DNA of 64,000 nucleotides from CAXMRP01 sp965216515 (GTDB lineage Bacteria > Pseudomonadota > Alphaproteobacteria > Rhizobiales > Afifellaceae), in the NCBI GenBank assembly GCA_965216515.1, contig OZ244173.1:2542001-2606000 (forward strand). Reading direction: 5' to 3'. Positions 54,275 through 62,810 of the stretch are shown piece by piece; position 1 is the first letter of the stretch, and every line of letters begins with the position of its first letter. The position numbers and the translations under genes are program-made. The notes beneath the pieces are model-generated. The model ran no database searches and was not told the origin of the DNA. It saw only the letters and a list, made by a program, of their open reading frames with translations.

Positions 54275-57013
54275 GTGAGGGCCGGTCAGGGCAGGGGCAA
54301 TCGCAAGGACGCCATGGACGTCCCGCGGAGATTGCGATCGGTCGGCGCTGTATCGAAGATTCGGCGACAGCGACAGCCTGATCGCAGCGGATCGGGAATT
54401 GGCGAGGCGGTTTGGCTTTGGGATATCCGAACTGACCAGGCGGCGGAGACAGGATTGAAATTGGAGGCCGGCCGGAAACCGCGGAATTTGCGTCGGCGGC
54501 TCACCGTCCGGACAGGGCGTTGCGGTGTCCGGGTTTTCCGGATTTTGGCAATTTCTGGACGGGTTGCCGTGCCGGTTGTTTGCGCGGCTCCGGCATTTGC
54601 CCTTGATCTGCCGCTACCCGATATCAATTCGCTGAAAGTGGGCGCCATGGAGGTTGGCGGCATTCGGATCGATCTGCCCGACCTTCTCCTTCTTTCCGTG
54701 ACGATCGGCTTTGCCATGGCCGCGGCGCTGGCGTTTCGCCAGACCATACGGATGAAGGCCGATGACAGCCTCGCCCGAGCCAGTGCGCGAGTCTCGGAAC
54801 TGGAATTTGCGCTCGACCGGAGCAGCGCGATTCTGTCCGCCGACGACCAGAAAAGCATCGTGTGGGATTCCGCCGATTCCAGTCCACAGGTTTTCGGCAG
54901 CCTGCCGGAAAACATTGGCGCACCATTTGAGCGCCGCGCCTTCCTCAATATCGGCCACTGGCTCCAGGAGGACTCCAGCCGCCGCCTGGAAGACCTCGTG
55001 ATCCGGCTGCGCCGCGCCGGAGAAGGCTTCAGGATCCCGGTTCGCACCCGCACCAACGAAATGCTGGAAGTGACCGGGCGGACGGCAGGCAAGCGGGCGG
55101 TGGTCCGGTTCCGGGAGATTACGGGCGAACAGAAGTCTCTTGCCGAGTTGAAGGAGCAGGCGGCGTTTGTGATTTCCGAGATGGATGCGCTGCGCGCCCT
55201 TGCCGACCGGTTGCCGTTTCCCCTGTGGCGCCGGGACAGGACCGGCCGCCTCACATGGGCGAACAATGCCTATGCGGAGGCAGTGGGAACGTCCTCGCCC
55301 GACAGTGCAATCATGGCCGGCAGGGACCTTCTGGAGCCTCAAATCCGCGACGCCGTCGCCGATGAGCACCGGATCGGGAAGCCCTTCTCCAATATCGTCT
55401 CCATCAATGTGAACGAAACCCGGTATCGCATGCAGGTCATCGATCTGCCGGTCGACACAGGCTCGATCGGGATCGCCATCGACCGGACGGAAGTGGAAAC
55501 GATCCGCCGGGAGCTGAAGAGCGTGGCCGATTCAAATGCCCGTACGCTTGACCAGTTGACGGCGGCGGTTGCCGCGTTCGATGCCACCGGCGGGCTTCTG
55601 TTCTCCAACGCCGCGTTTCGCGATCTGTGGTCGTTACCTCCGAGATTCTGCGAGCCCGGTGCCAGCGAAGGCGCCATACTCGATCATCTGCGTGCCGAGC
55701 GGAAGCTGCCCGAACAGGCGAATTACCGCGAATGGCGCGACAATCATCTGGCCGCCTATGGTGATCCAGGACCGCGTGAGGAATGGTGGCACCTGCCTGA
55801 CGGGCGGACCCTGCGCATGGTCGCAACGCCCAATTCCGAGAACGGTCTCACCTACATTTTCGAAAACGTCACCGAGCAATTGTCGCTGGAGAGCCGCGTC
55901 ATCGCCCTGTCCCGTATCCAGGGCAAAACCCTCGATCATCTGAGCGAAGGCGTTGCCGTGTTCGGGTCCGATGGCCGCCTGCGCCTGTTCAATCCGGTAT
56001 TTGCCGAAATCTGGCGGATGTCGCCGGACATGCTGCAAACCGAGCCCCACGTTTCGGAGATCATCAAGAACTGCTCTGCGATCCATGACGACAAGGCGAC
56101 GTGGGACAATATTCGCGGCGCCGTAACCGGTCTCCATGGCAGCGACCCGGTCGACGGCCGCATGGAAAGGCCGGACGGCAGCGTGATCGACTACGCCACC
56201 GTTGCCCTGCCGGAAGGCATGGCCATGATCGCCTTTGTCGATGTCACCGATACGGTGCGCGTCCAGAAGGCACTGAGCGAACGAAACGAGGCGCTGGTGG
56301 CCGCCGACCGGCTGAAGTCGGATTTTATCCAGCACGTATCCTACGAACTGCGGTCACCGCTGACATCGATCATCGGCTTTACCGAAATGCTGTCCGACAA
56401 GGCGATCGGATCGCTGAACGACCAGCAGCGGGAATATATGGATCATATTGCCTCCTCCTCGTCCGCGCTTCTGGCCATCATCAACGACATTCTCGATCTG
56501 GCGACTGTCGACGCCGGAATTATGGAGCTCGAAATCGGCGAGGTCGATATCGCCAAAACGGTTCGCTCCGCCGTCGAAGGTTTGCGGGATCGGCTGGAAG
56601 AGCAGTCCATCACGCTTGAACTCAATATCCCGGACGACATCGGCAGCTTCCGGGCCGATGAAAACCGCATCCGCCAGATGCTCTTCAATCTTGCCGCCAA
56701 CGCCATACGATTCTCCGACGCCGGTGGCAGAATCGAGATATCCGGCCGCAAGGACGGCGGCTGGGTCGAATTCAATGTTATCGACAAGGGTGTCGGCATT
56801 CCCCAGGAGATCCTGCCCAGCGTCTTTCAACCGTTCGAAAGCCACAGCCGGTCGGGTCATCGCAAGGGCGCCGGGCTGGGACTGTCCATCGTGAAAAGTC
56901 TGGTGGAACTGCACAGCGGATATATCGACATCGAGTCGGAAACCGGCGCCGGCACGATCGTCACGATCCGGCTTCCCGAGGACCCCGCGCTGGCGGCCGT
57001 GGCGGCGGAATAA
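54275..57013 (+). CDS. divL: DivL, PAS-containing kinase-like cell-cycle regulator with Tyr in the H-box
   Basis: 912 residues if started at 54275; the real start may be further in. Hydrophobic segments at ~90-110 and ~135-157, then three PAS-like units (around 305-420, 425-540 and 555-660). The DHp helix reads FIQHVSYELRSPLTSIIGF, with Tyr690 where histidine kinases have the phospho-accepting His. The ATPase part is intact (NLAANAIRFSD, DKGVGIP, GAGLGLSIVK). This Tyr substitution defines DivL, which in Caulobacter binds phosphorylated DivK and tunes CckA, and so CtrA. ahcY upstream and tsaE downstream are its usual rhizobial neighbours. Confidence 0.9.
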   Translation: MRAGQGRGNRKDAMDVPRRLRSVGAVSKIRRQRQPDRSGSGIGEAVWLWDIRTDQAAETGLKLEAGRKPRNLRRRLTVRTGRCGVRVFRILAISGRVAVPVVCAAPAFALDLPLPDINSLKVGAMEVGGIRIDLPDLLLLSVTIGFAMAAALAFRQTIRMKADDSLARASARVSELEFALDRSSAILSADDQKSIVWDSADSSPQVFGSLPENIGAPFERRAFLNIGHWLQEDSSRRLEDLVIRLRRAGEGFRIPVRTRTNEMLEVTGRTAGKRAVVRFREITGEQKSLAELKEQAAFVISEMDALRALADRLPFPLWRRDRTGRLTWANNAYAEAVGTSSPDSAIMAGRDLLEPQIRDAVADEHRIGKPFSNIVSINVNETRYRMQVIDLPVDTGSIGIAIDRTEVETIRRELKSVADSNARTLDQLTAAVAAFDATGGLLFSNAAFRDLWSLPPRFCEPGASEGAILDHLRAERKLPEQANYREWRDNHLAAYGDPGPREEWWHLPDGRTLRMVATPNSENGLTYIFENVTEQLSLESRVIALSRIQGKTLDHLSEGVAVFGSDGRLRLFNPVFAEIWRMSPDMLQTEPHVSEIIKNCSAIHDDKATWDNIRGAVTGLHGSDPVDGRMERPDGSVIDYATVALPEGMAMIAFVDVTDTVRVQKALSERNEALVAADRLKSDFIQHVSYELRSPLTSIIGFTEMLSDKAIGSLNDQQREYMDHIASSSSALLAIINDILDLATVDAGIMELEIGEVDIAKTVRSAVEGLRDRLEEQSITLELNIPDDIGSFRADENRIRQMLFNLAANAIRFSDAGGRIEISGRKDGGWVEFNVIDKGVGIPQEILPSVFQPFESHSRSGHRKGAGLGLSIVKSLVELHSGYIDIESETGAGTIVTIRLPEDPALAAVAAE

Positions 57014-57065
57014 CCGAGCGCGCCATGGCCCCGTCCGCCGCGGACATGCCGGACCCCTATCAACA

Positions 57066-58628
57066 ATGACCGGAGCGCGACGCAACGGCGATCCGGTGGC
57101 AATCACCGTCGAAAGCGAGGCTGAGACCCGCCGCCTCGCCCAGGACATCGCCGCGCTTCTGCGTGCCGGTGATCTGGTGACGCTTTCAGGTGATCTGGGC
57201 GTCGGGAAATCCGCGCTGGCGCGCGGCATCATCCGCTACTGGGCCGGTGATCCGGATTTCGAAGTGCCAAGCCCGACATTCGCCGTCCGCATCGACTACG
57301 ACCTGCCCGGTCTTCAGATCGCCCACGCCGATCTCTACCGGCTTCTGGATGTCGACGACATCGCCGAAATCGGTCTGGACGATGCGCTGTCGGTCGGCGC
57401 GGTGCTGGTCGAGTGGCCGGAACGGCTTGTACCGGCAGAGGGAACGGCGCGACTGGACATATCGATTGCCGAAACAGCCGGCGGAACCGCCTCACCGGAA
57501 ACCGACCAGTTGAACCGCCGGGTCGTAACACTGGCGCCGGGATTTGACTGGCGCCCGCGGCTTCAGCGCCTCGTGGCCATGCGTCGCTTCATGGCGAAGG
57601 CGGGATGGGAAGATGCCGAGCGCCGCCATGTGGCCGGCGATGTCTCCGGCCGGGCTTACCGGCGCCTTGTCCGCAACGCCGAGACACGCATCGTTATGGA
57701 TTCACCGCCGCGTGTCGAAAGCCCGCCGGATCAGGGCGGATTGTCATTTGAGGCGGCCACCCGGCGGGCCATGGACATCAGGCCCTTCATCGCGATTGAC
57801 GAGGCCCTGCGCACAAGCGGCTTCCGGGCGCCGGAAATCCACACAGCCGATGTCGAAAACGGCCTTCTGGTCCTGGAAGATCTGGGATCCGACGCGATCG
57901 TGGATGCCGCCGGCAATCCGATTCCGGAACGGTATGAGGCGGCGATCGATGTGCTTGCGGCTCTGCATACCCGGACTTGGCCGCGCAGTTTGACCCTCGT
58001 GGACGGCAGCTCGTATTCCCTTCCACCCTATGACCTGCGCGCATTTCTGGCCGAGATTGCCCTGTTCGCCGACTGGCACGCCGGACGCTTTGGCCGCCCG
58101 GAAATGGCGGACCGGACCCGCGCGGGGTTCTTGGGCGCCTGGTCTGAGCTCCTGGCACCCTACGCCGATATGCGCGAAAGTTGGGTGCTTCTGGACTACC
58201 ACTCGCCCAATCTCCTTTGGCTTCCACCGCGATCCGGGCGGAAAGCGGGGTCGCATTCGGGCGTGCAGCGGATTGGCATCCTGGATTTTCAGGATACGCT
58301 TCTGGGGTGCTGCGCCTATGACGTCGCTTCGCTCGCCCAGGACGCGCGCGCACCGGTCTCCGTCGAGCTGCAGGCGGCCTTGCGGGCGCGTTATGTCACG
58401 AACCGGAAATCTCAGGACTCTTTGTTTGACTCTGATGCATTCCATCGTGCATTCACGGTCCTTGGCACACAAAGATTGACCAAGGTGATCGGCGCATTCT
58501 CACGCCTGCAATGCCATGGAAATCAAGGCTATGAGAGATATATCCCTATCGCGCAGGCAGCTCTGATGCAAAACCTGGAGCAGCCCGTCATGGCGCCAAT
58601 TCGCGGATACTATAATGCGTATTTTTGA
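57066..58628 (+). CDS. tsaE: TsaE-AmgK fusion: t6A ATPase plus cell-wall sugar kinase
   Basis: 520 residues. Residues 1-~160 are TsaE: Walker A LSGDLGVGKSALARGIIR, SPTFAVRIDY and HADLYRLLDVDDIAEIGLDD. From ~175 the chain is a phosphotransferase of the AmgK type (RRFMAKAGWEDAERRHVAGDVSGRAYRRL), with the catalytic loop LLDYHSPNLLWLP and metal-binding IGILDFQDTLLGCCAYDVASL. TsaE helps form threonylcarbamoyl-A37 in tRNA; AmgK phosphorylates MurNAc/GlcNAc at C1 during peptidoglycan recycling. The fusion is known in rhizobia. The next gene, murU, uses AmgK's product. Confidence 0.93.
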   Translation: MTGARRNGDPVAITVESEAETRRLAQDIAALLRAGDLVTLSGDLGVGKSALARGIIRYWAGDPDFEVPSPTFAVRIDYDLPGLQIAHADLYRLLDVDDIAEIGLDDALSVGAVLVEWPERLVPAEGTARLDISIAETAGGTASPETDQLNRRVVTLAPGFDWRPRLQRLVAMRRFMAKAGWEDAERRHVAGDVSGRAYRRLVRNAETRIVMDSPPRVESPPDQGGLSFEAATRRAMDIRPFIAIDEALRTSGFRAPEIHTADVENGLLVLEDLGSDAIVDAAGNPIPERYEAAIDVLAALHTRTWPRSLTLVDGSSYSLPPYDLRAFLAEIALFADWHAGRFGRPEMADRTRAGFLGAWSELLAPYADMRESWVLLDYHSPNLLWLPPRSGRKAGSHSGVQRIGILDFQDTLLGCCAYDVASLAQDARAPVSVELQAALRARYVTNRKSQDSLFDSDAFHRAFTVLGTQRLTKVIGAFSRLQCHGNQGYERYIPIAQAALMQNLEQPVMAPIRGYYNAYF

Positions 58629-58681
58629 GCCGGTCGGTGGTGGCTGCCGAGCCTGTCCGGGGCCGGGACGGATATAATCTG

Positions 58682-59455
58682 ATGCGGTCTTCCCAACCAG
58701 CCGGAACGCTTCGCTCCACCGGGTGCGCCTGGCCCGAAGCGGCAATGGTGCTTGCCGCCGGGCTCGGCAGGCGCATGCGCCCGTTGTCAACCACGGTCCC
58801 CAAGCCGCTGGTCACGGTCGCCGGCAAGGCATTGCTCGATCATTGTCTTGACGATCTGGTATCTGTCGGCATCGACCGTATCGTCGTCAATGTCCATTAT
58901 CTCGCCGACAGCATCGAGTCCCATGTGGCCGATTGGGCCGCCGGCGGCCGGAGCCGGCCGGCGGTCATCATCTCCGATGAACGCGAGCAACTTCTCGATA
59001 CCGGCGGCGGTATAGCCGCTGCCTTGCCGCATCTGGGTGAACGCCCGTTTTTTCTGCGAAACTCCGATTCCTTCTGGTTGAACGGGGTCCGATCGAATCT
59101 CGACTGGTTGTGCCGCATGTGGGATCCGGCGAAGATGGATGCACTCCTGCTGCTTGCGCCGTCGGTTCGTTCGATCGGTTATCGGGGCCGAGGGGACTTC
59201 ATGCTGTCGAAAGCCGGATGCCTTTCCCGGCGCCCGGAACGTGTCGTTGCGCCCTTTGTCTATGCCGGCGCGGCAATTCTCGACCCGGTATTGTTCGCCG
59301 ATTGCCCCGACGGCCCGTTCTCGCTCAATATGCTCTTTGACCGGGCGATCGGCGCCGGGCGGCTCTACGGCGTGCCCATGGAGGGTCTGTGGATAAATGT
59401 GGAAAACCCGGATGCGGTGAGGCAGGCCGAATCGTTGCTGGCTGGTTTGATTTGA
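58682..59455 (+). CDS. murU: Sugar-1-phosphate nucleotidyltransferase, MurU type
   Basis: 257 residues from the ATG at 58682; the enzyme fold begins at MVLAAGLGRRMRPLSTTVPKPLV. The nucleotidyl-transferase motif with GxGxRMRPLT is present (here GLGRRMRPLS), plus VAGKALLDHCLDDLVSVGI and the NSDSFWLNG segment. MurU makes UDP-MurNAc from MurNAc-1-phosphate, the step after AmgK, which feeds recycled wall sugar back to lipid II. It follows the TsaE-AmgK gene by 53 bases. Confidence 0.88.
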   Translation: MRSSQPAGTLRSTGCAWPEAAMVLAAGLGRRMRPLSTTVPKPLVTVAGKALLDHCLDDLVSVGIDRIVVNVHYLADSIESHVADWAAGGRSRPAVIISDEREQLLDTGGGIAAALPHLGERPFFLRNSDSFWLNGVRSNLDWLCRMWDPAKMDALLLLAPSVRSIGYRGRGDFMLSKAGCLSRRPERVVAPFVYAGAAILDPVLFADCPDGPFSLNMLFDRAIGAGRLYGVPMEGLWINVENPDAVRQAESLLAGLI

Positions 59456-59549
59456 TCGTGGAGGGAGGCCCGGCCGGCGCCGAAAGCGCGATTGCCTGCG
59501 TCGACTGGCGGTCACTTCGCCGAATGCGGTTATTAATCGGGCATGCGCG

Positions 59550-62500
59550 ATGACGTCTCGGCACGGCGCCGGGCCGTCTGTATTCACAATCCCGCCGGGT
59601 GTGCCCTTTCTCGACACGCTCGTTGAAGCTCTCGCCGGCGGACGGCTCGTCCACGGCTTCCCCGATCCCGGCGATCCGCTGGCCTGGGCCGACCTGACGC
59701 TTTACCTGCCGACACGTCGCGCGGCGCGCGCCGCGCGCCAGGCCATTGTCGATCGCGCGGGCGGCGCGGCCCTGCTGCCGCGGATTCGCCCCCTCGGCGA
59801 TCTTGACGAACAGGATCTTCCCGGCGAAATCGATGAAACCGGATCTGCGCTGCCGCCCGCCATATCGGCGCTCAGGCGCCGGTTTCTTCTGACCCGTCTC
59901 GTGCTGAAATGGTCCCGGGTTGCGGCCGCTTCCGGCATCGGGGGAGACGCATTCCGGCAGGATGGGGCGATTCCCGCCTCCCCCGCCGATGCCGTTCATC
60001 TTGCAACCGAACTGGCAAATCTCCTGGATCAGATGTCAGCGGAAGGCGGCGCCTGGGACGACCTCGATGGGGCGATTTCCGGAGATCTTGCCAGCCATTG
60101 GCAGCTCACCGGCGATTTCCTGAAAATCATCCGGGAGACCTGGCCGGCGATCAAGAATGAGCTCGCCGTAATGGATCCCGGCGAACGTCGTGACGCACTG
60201 CTTCGCCACCAGGCGGCGCGGCTGGCGCGCCAGGGTTCACCGGCGCCGGTGATTGCCGCCGGATCCACCGGCACCAGCCCCGCAACGCTCGAACTTCTCG
60301 TTGCCATCGCGCATCTGGAAAACGGCGCGCTGGTGCTTCCGGGGCTGGATCAGAATTTGCACGCCGATGCCTGGAAGCAAGTTGGCAATACGGCTGTTCC
60401 CGCCTTGCCGGCCGAGGGCGAGCGGCCAACGACGGGCCAGCATCGCCCGACAAACAGCGCCGGTATCGGCGATGCCGCCGCCGGTCATCCGCAATACGGC
60501 TTGAAGCGCCTGTTGAATGCTTTGCGGATCGAGCGCGAAGCGGTTGTCCCGCTCGCCGATCCGCCACCGCCGCTGGAGGCCCGCACCCGCATTCTCTCTG
60601 AGGCCCTCCGGCCGCCGGCGGCAACCGCAGCCCTGCCGGCGCGGCCGGATCCGGGCCCGGGGCATGCATCTTCGCCAGGTTCGGGCCTCGAACGCGTCGG
60701 GTTGATCGAGGCCGCAAACGAGAGAGAGGAAGCGTGTGCCACAGCGCTGGTCCTGCGTCAGGCGATCGAGGAACCCGGCCGGGTTGCGGCGCTGATTACA
60801 CCCGATCGGGCACTTGCGCAGCGTGTAACCGTGGAACTGCATCGGTGGGGCATCGACGTCGACGATTCAGCCGGCCGGCCCCTGCTTCAAACGCCTGCCG
60901 CCATCCGTGCCGACCTTGTCGCACGGATCGGCTTTCTGCACCGCGATCCCCACGCCATTCTTGGATTGTGCAAGGCTGGGATCGTCGTGCCGGGCGTCGA
61001 TCCCGAATTGGCCGGGCAGGCGGCGGCGGCCCTGGAACGCATCATCTTCCGTGGCCGGTCGCTGCCGTCGACCCGAACTGCGATGACAGATCGGCTGGCG
61101 GACAGGAAGCGCAGTTTCGGCCCCGTTTCGCCATCCGACAATGCAGGCGGGGATCGGCCGACCTCCCGACCGCCGCAGGCCCTTGCCGGCCTGACAGATC
61201 GCGACTGGCGGCTGGCGGAGGCGCTCGTGGCCGGGCTCGATGCGGCCTTGGCGCCGATGGAGGATGTAGCCGGCGACGGCGCGCCGACCGTCCCCTTCAA
61301 ACACCTCCTCGCCAGCCACCGGCAGGCGCTTTCCCGGCTCGACCTGCCGCCGACGGCCGCCGGTGCCGGGGGAAACGGTATTGCTGATGCCGACCACCGA
61401 CGCGCCTTCGACGAAGCCCTGGCGCTGATCCTCGCCGACGCCGATGCCGCTCCCGATATCGCGCCGTCCCGCTACCCGGAGATGTTCCGCGCCCTCCTGT
61501 CCGGCGAAGTGGTGCGCGCCACCGGCATACGCGACAACCGCATCCACGTCTGGGGAACGCTGGAAGCGCGTTTGCAACATGCCGATGTGGCGGTGCTGGC
61601 CGGCCTGAATGAAAACGTCTGGCCGGCCCAGATTCGCCTTGATCCGTTTCTGTCGCGCGGCATGCGCGCCGCATTGGGGCTCCAGCCCCCGGAGCGCCGG
61701 ATCGGCCTTTCCGCCCACGACTTCACACAAGCCCTGGGGCACCCGGACGTCTGGCTCTCCCGCTCAGCCCGCCGGGGCAATGCGCCCCAGGTGCCGTCAC
61801 GATGGCTTCAGCGTCTGGTCGCGGCAATTGGCAGGGACGGCCATGCTGCGATATCCGCCCGCGGCGACGAAATCCTGGCCTTGTCCCGGTCAATCGATCG
61901 GCCCAGGAGGGCGACCAGATCCGCCGGGCGGCCTGCGCCCCGCCCGCGTGTCGGTCTCCGGCCCCGGCGTCTTTCGGTCACCGAGATCGAGACCCTGATC
62001 CGCGATCCGTATGCGATCTACGCCCGCCATGTCCTCAAGCTGCGCCCCCTGGAGCCTTTGGCCGTCGGACCGGACATGCGGGATCGCGGGACGCTGCTCC
62101 ACGACATCCTGAACGATTTCATCGCCGCCCGCCCCGCCGGACCGTTCGACGAGGCTGCTCTTGACGCGCTCATGGCGTTCGGCCGCGCCCGGTTTGCCGG
62201 GTTTTCCGATGAACCCTTGGTGCAGACGCTCTGGTGGCCACGGTTTGCCGGGATGGCGCGCTGGTTTGTCGACAAAGAACGGAACCGCGACGACGTTGCC
62301 GGGCGGCATCCCGAATGCGCCGGCTCGCTTGAACTGCCATCCGGATTTCGCCTCACCGTCCGCGCCGACCGCATCGACCGCCTGAATACGGGCGGCATCG
62401 CCATCGTCGACTACAAGACCGGCGCGCCGCCCAGCAATCAGCAGGTCGTCGCGCTGCTTTCGCCGCAATTGCCGCTGGAGGCGGTGATTGTCGCCGCCGG

Positions 62501-62810
62501 CGGAATTGCCGGGATCGATGCGTTGCCGGTGGAGCGGCTGGAATACTACCGGCTCGCCGGCCGCCCCGCCGATTGCCGGATTTTTTCGGTCGGCGCGGCG
62601 AAGGCCGACGCGAAGAGTGGAAAGCCGGCCGTCAGCACAGCCAACACAATCGCCCGGTCAGAAGACATGCTGGCCGGGTTGGTGGCGGCCTACGAAAATC
62701 CGGAACAGGCTTACATCTCCCGGCGCATTCCGGAGACCGGGCGCGGCTTCACCGGCGACTACGACCATCTGGCGCGCATCGCCGAATGGTCGGTGGACGG
62801 TGCCGAATGA
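59550..62810 (+). CDS. addB: Double-strand break repair protein AddB
   Basis: 1086 residues. The N-terminal VFTIPPGVPFLDTLVEALAGG and LTLYLPTRRAARAARQAI are the AddB signature, a helicase-like region without a clear Walker A. HADVAVLAGLNENVWPAQIRLDPFLSRGMRAALGL is characteristic. The C-terminal RecB-like nuclease domain carries RGTLLHDILNDF and GIAIVDYKTGAPPSNQQV with the catalytic Asp/Lys. With AddA it processes DNA ends for recombination up to Chi-like sites. The stop overlaps the addA start by 4 bases. Confidence 0.95.
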   Translation: MTSRHGAGPSVFTIPPGVPFLDTLVEALAGGRLVHGFPDPGDPLAWADLTLYLPTRRAARAARQAIVDRAGGAALLPRIRPLGDLDEQDLPGEIDETGSALPPAISALRRRFLLTRLVLKWSRVAAASGIGGDAFRQDGAIPASPADAVHLATELANLLDQMSAEGGAWDDLDGAISGDLASHWQLTGDFLKIIRETWPAIKNELAVMDPGERRDALLRHQAARLARQGSPAPVIAAGSTGTSPATLELLVAIAHLENGALVLPGLDQNLHADAWKQVGNTAVPALPAEGERPTTGQHRPTNSAGIGDAAAGHPQYGLKRLLNALRIEREAVVPLADPPPPLEARTRILSEALRPPAATAALPARPDPGPGHASSPGSGLERVGLIEAANEREEACATALVLRQAIEEPGRVAALITPDRALAQRVTVELHRWGIDVDDSAGRPLLQTPAAIRADLVARIGFLHRDPHAILGLCKAGIVVPGVDPELAGQAAAALERIIFRGRSLPSTRTAMTDRLADRKRSFGPVSPSDNAGGDRPTSRPPQALAGLTDRDWRLAEALVAGLDAALAPMEDVAGDGAPTVPFKHLLASHRQALSRLDLPPTAAGAGGNGIADADHRRAFDEALALILADADAAPDIAPSRYPEMFRALLSGEVVRATGIRDNRIHVWGTLEARLQHADVAVLAGLNENVWPAQIRLDPFLSRGMRAALGLQPPERRIGLSAHDFTQALGHPDVWLSRSARRGNAPQVPSRWLQRLVAAIGRDGHAAISARGDEILALSRSIDRPRRATRSAGRPAPRPRVGLRPRRLSVTEIETLIRDPYAIYARHVLKLRPLEPLAVGPDMRDRGTLLHDILNDFIAARPAGPFDEAALDALMAFGRARFAGFSDEPLVQTLWWPRFAGMARWFVDKERNRDDVAGRHPECAGSLELPSGFRLTVRADRIDRLNTGGIAIVDYKTGAPPSNQQVVALLSPQLPLEAVIVAAGGIAGIDALPVERLEYYRLAGRPADCRIFSVGAAKADAKSGKPAVSTANTIARSEDMLAGLVAAYENPEQAYISRRIPETGRGFTGDYDHLARIAEWSVDGAE

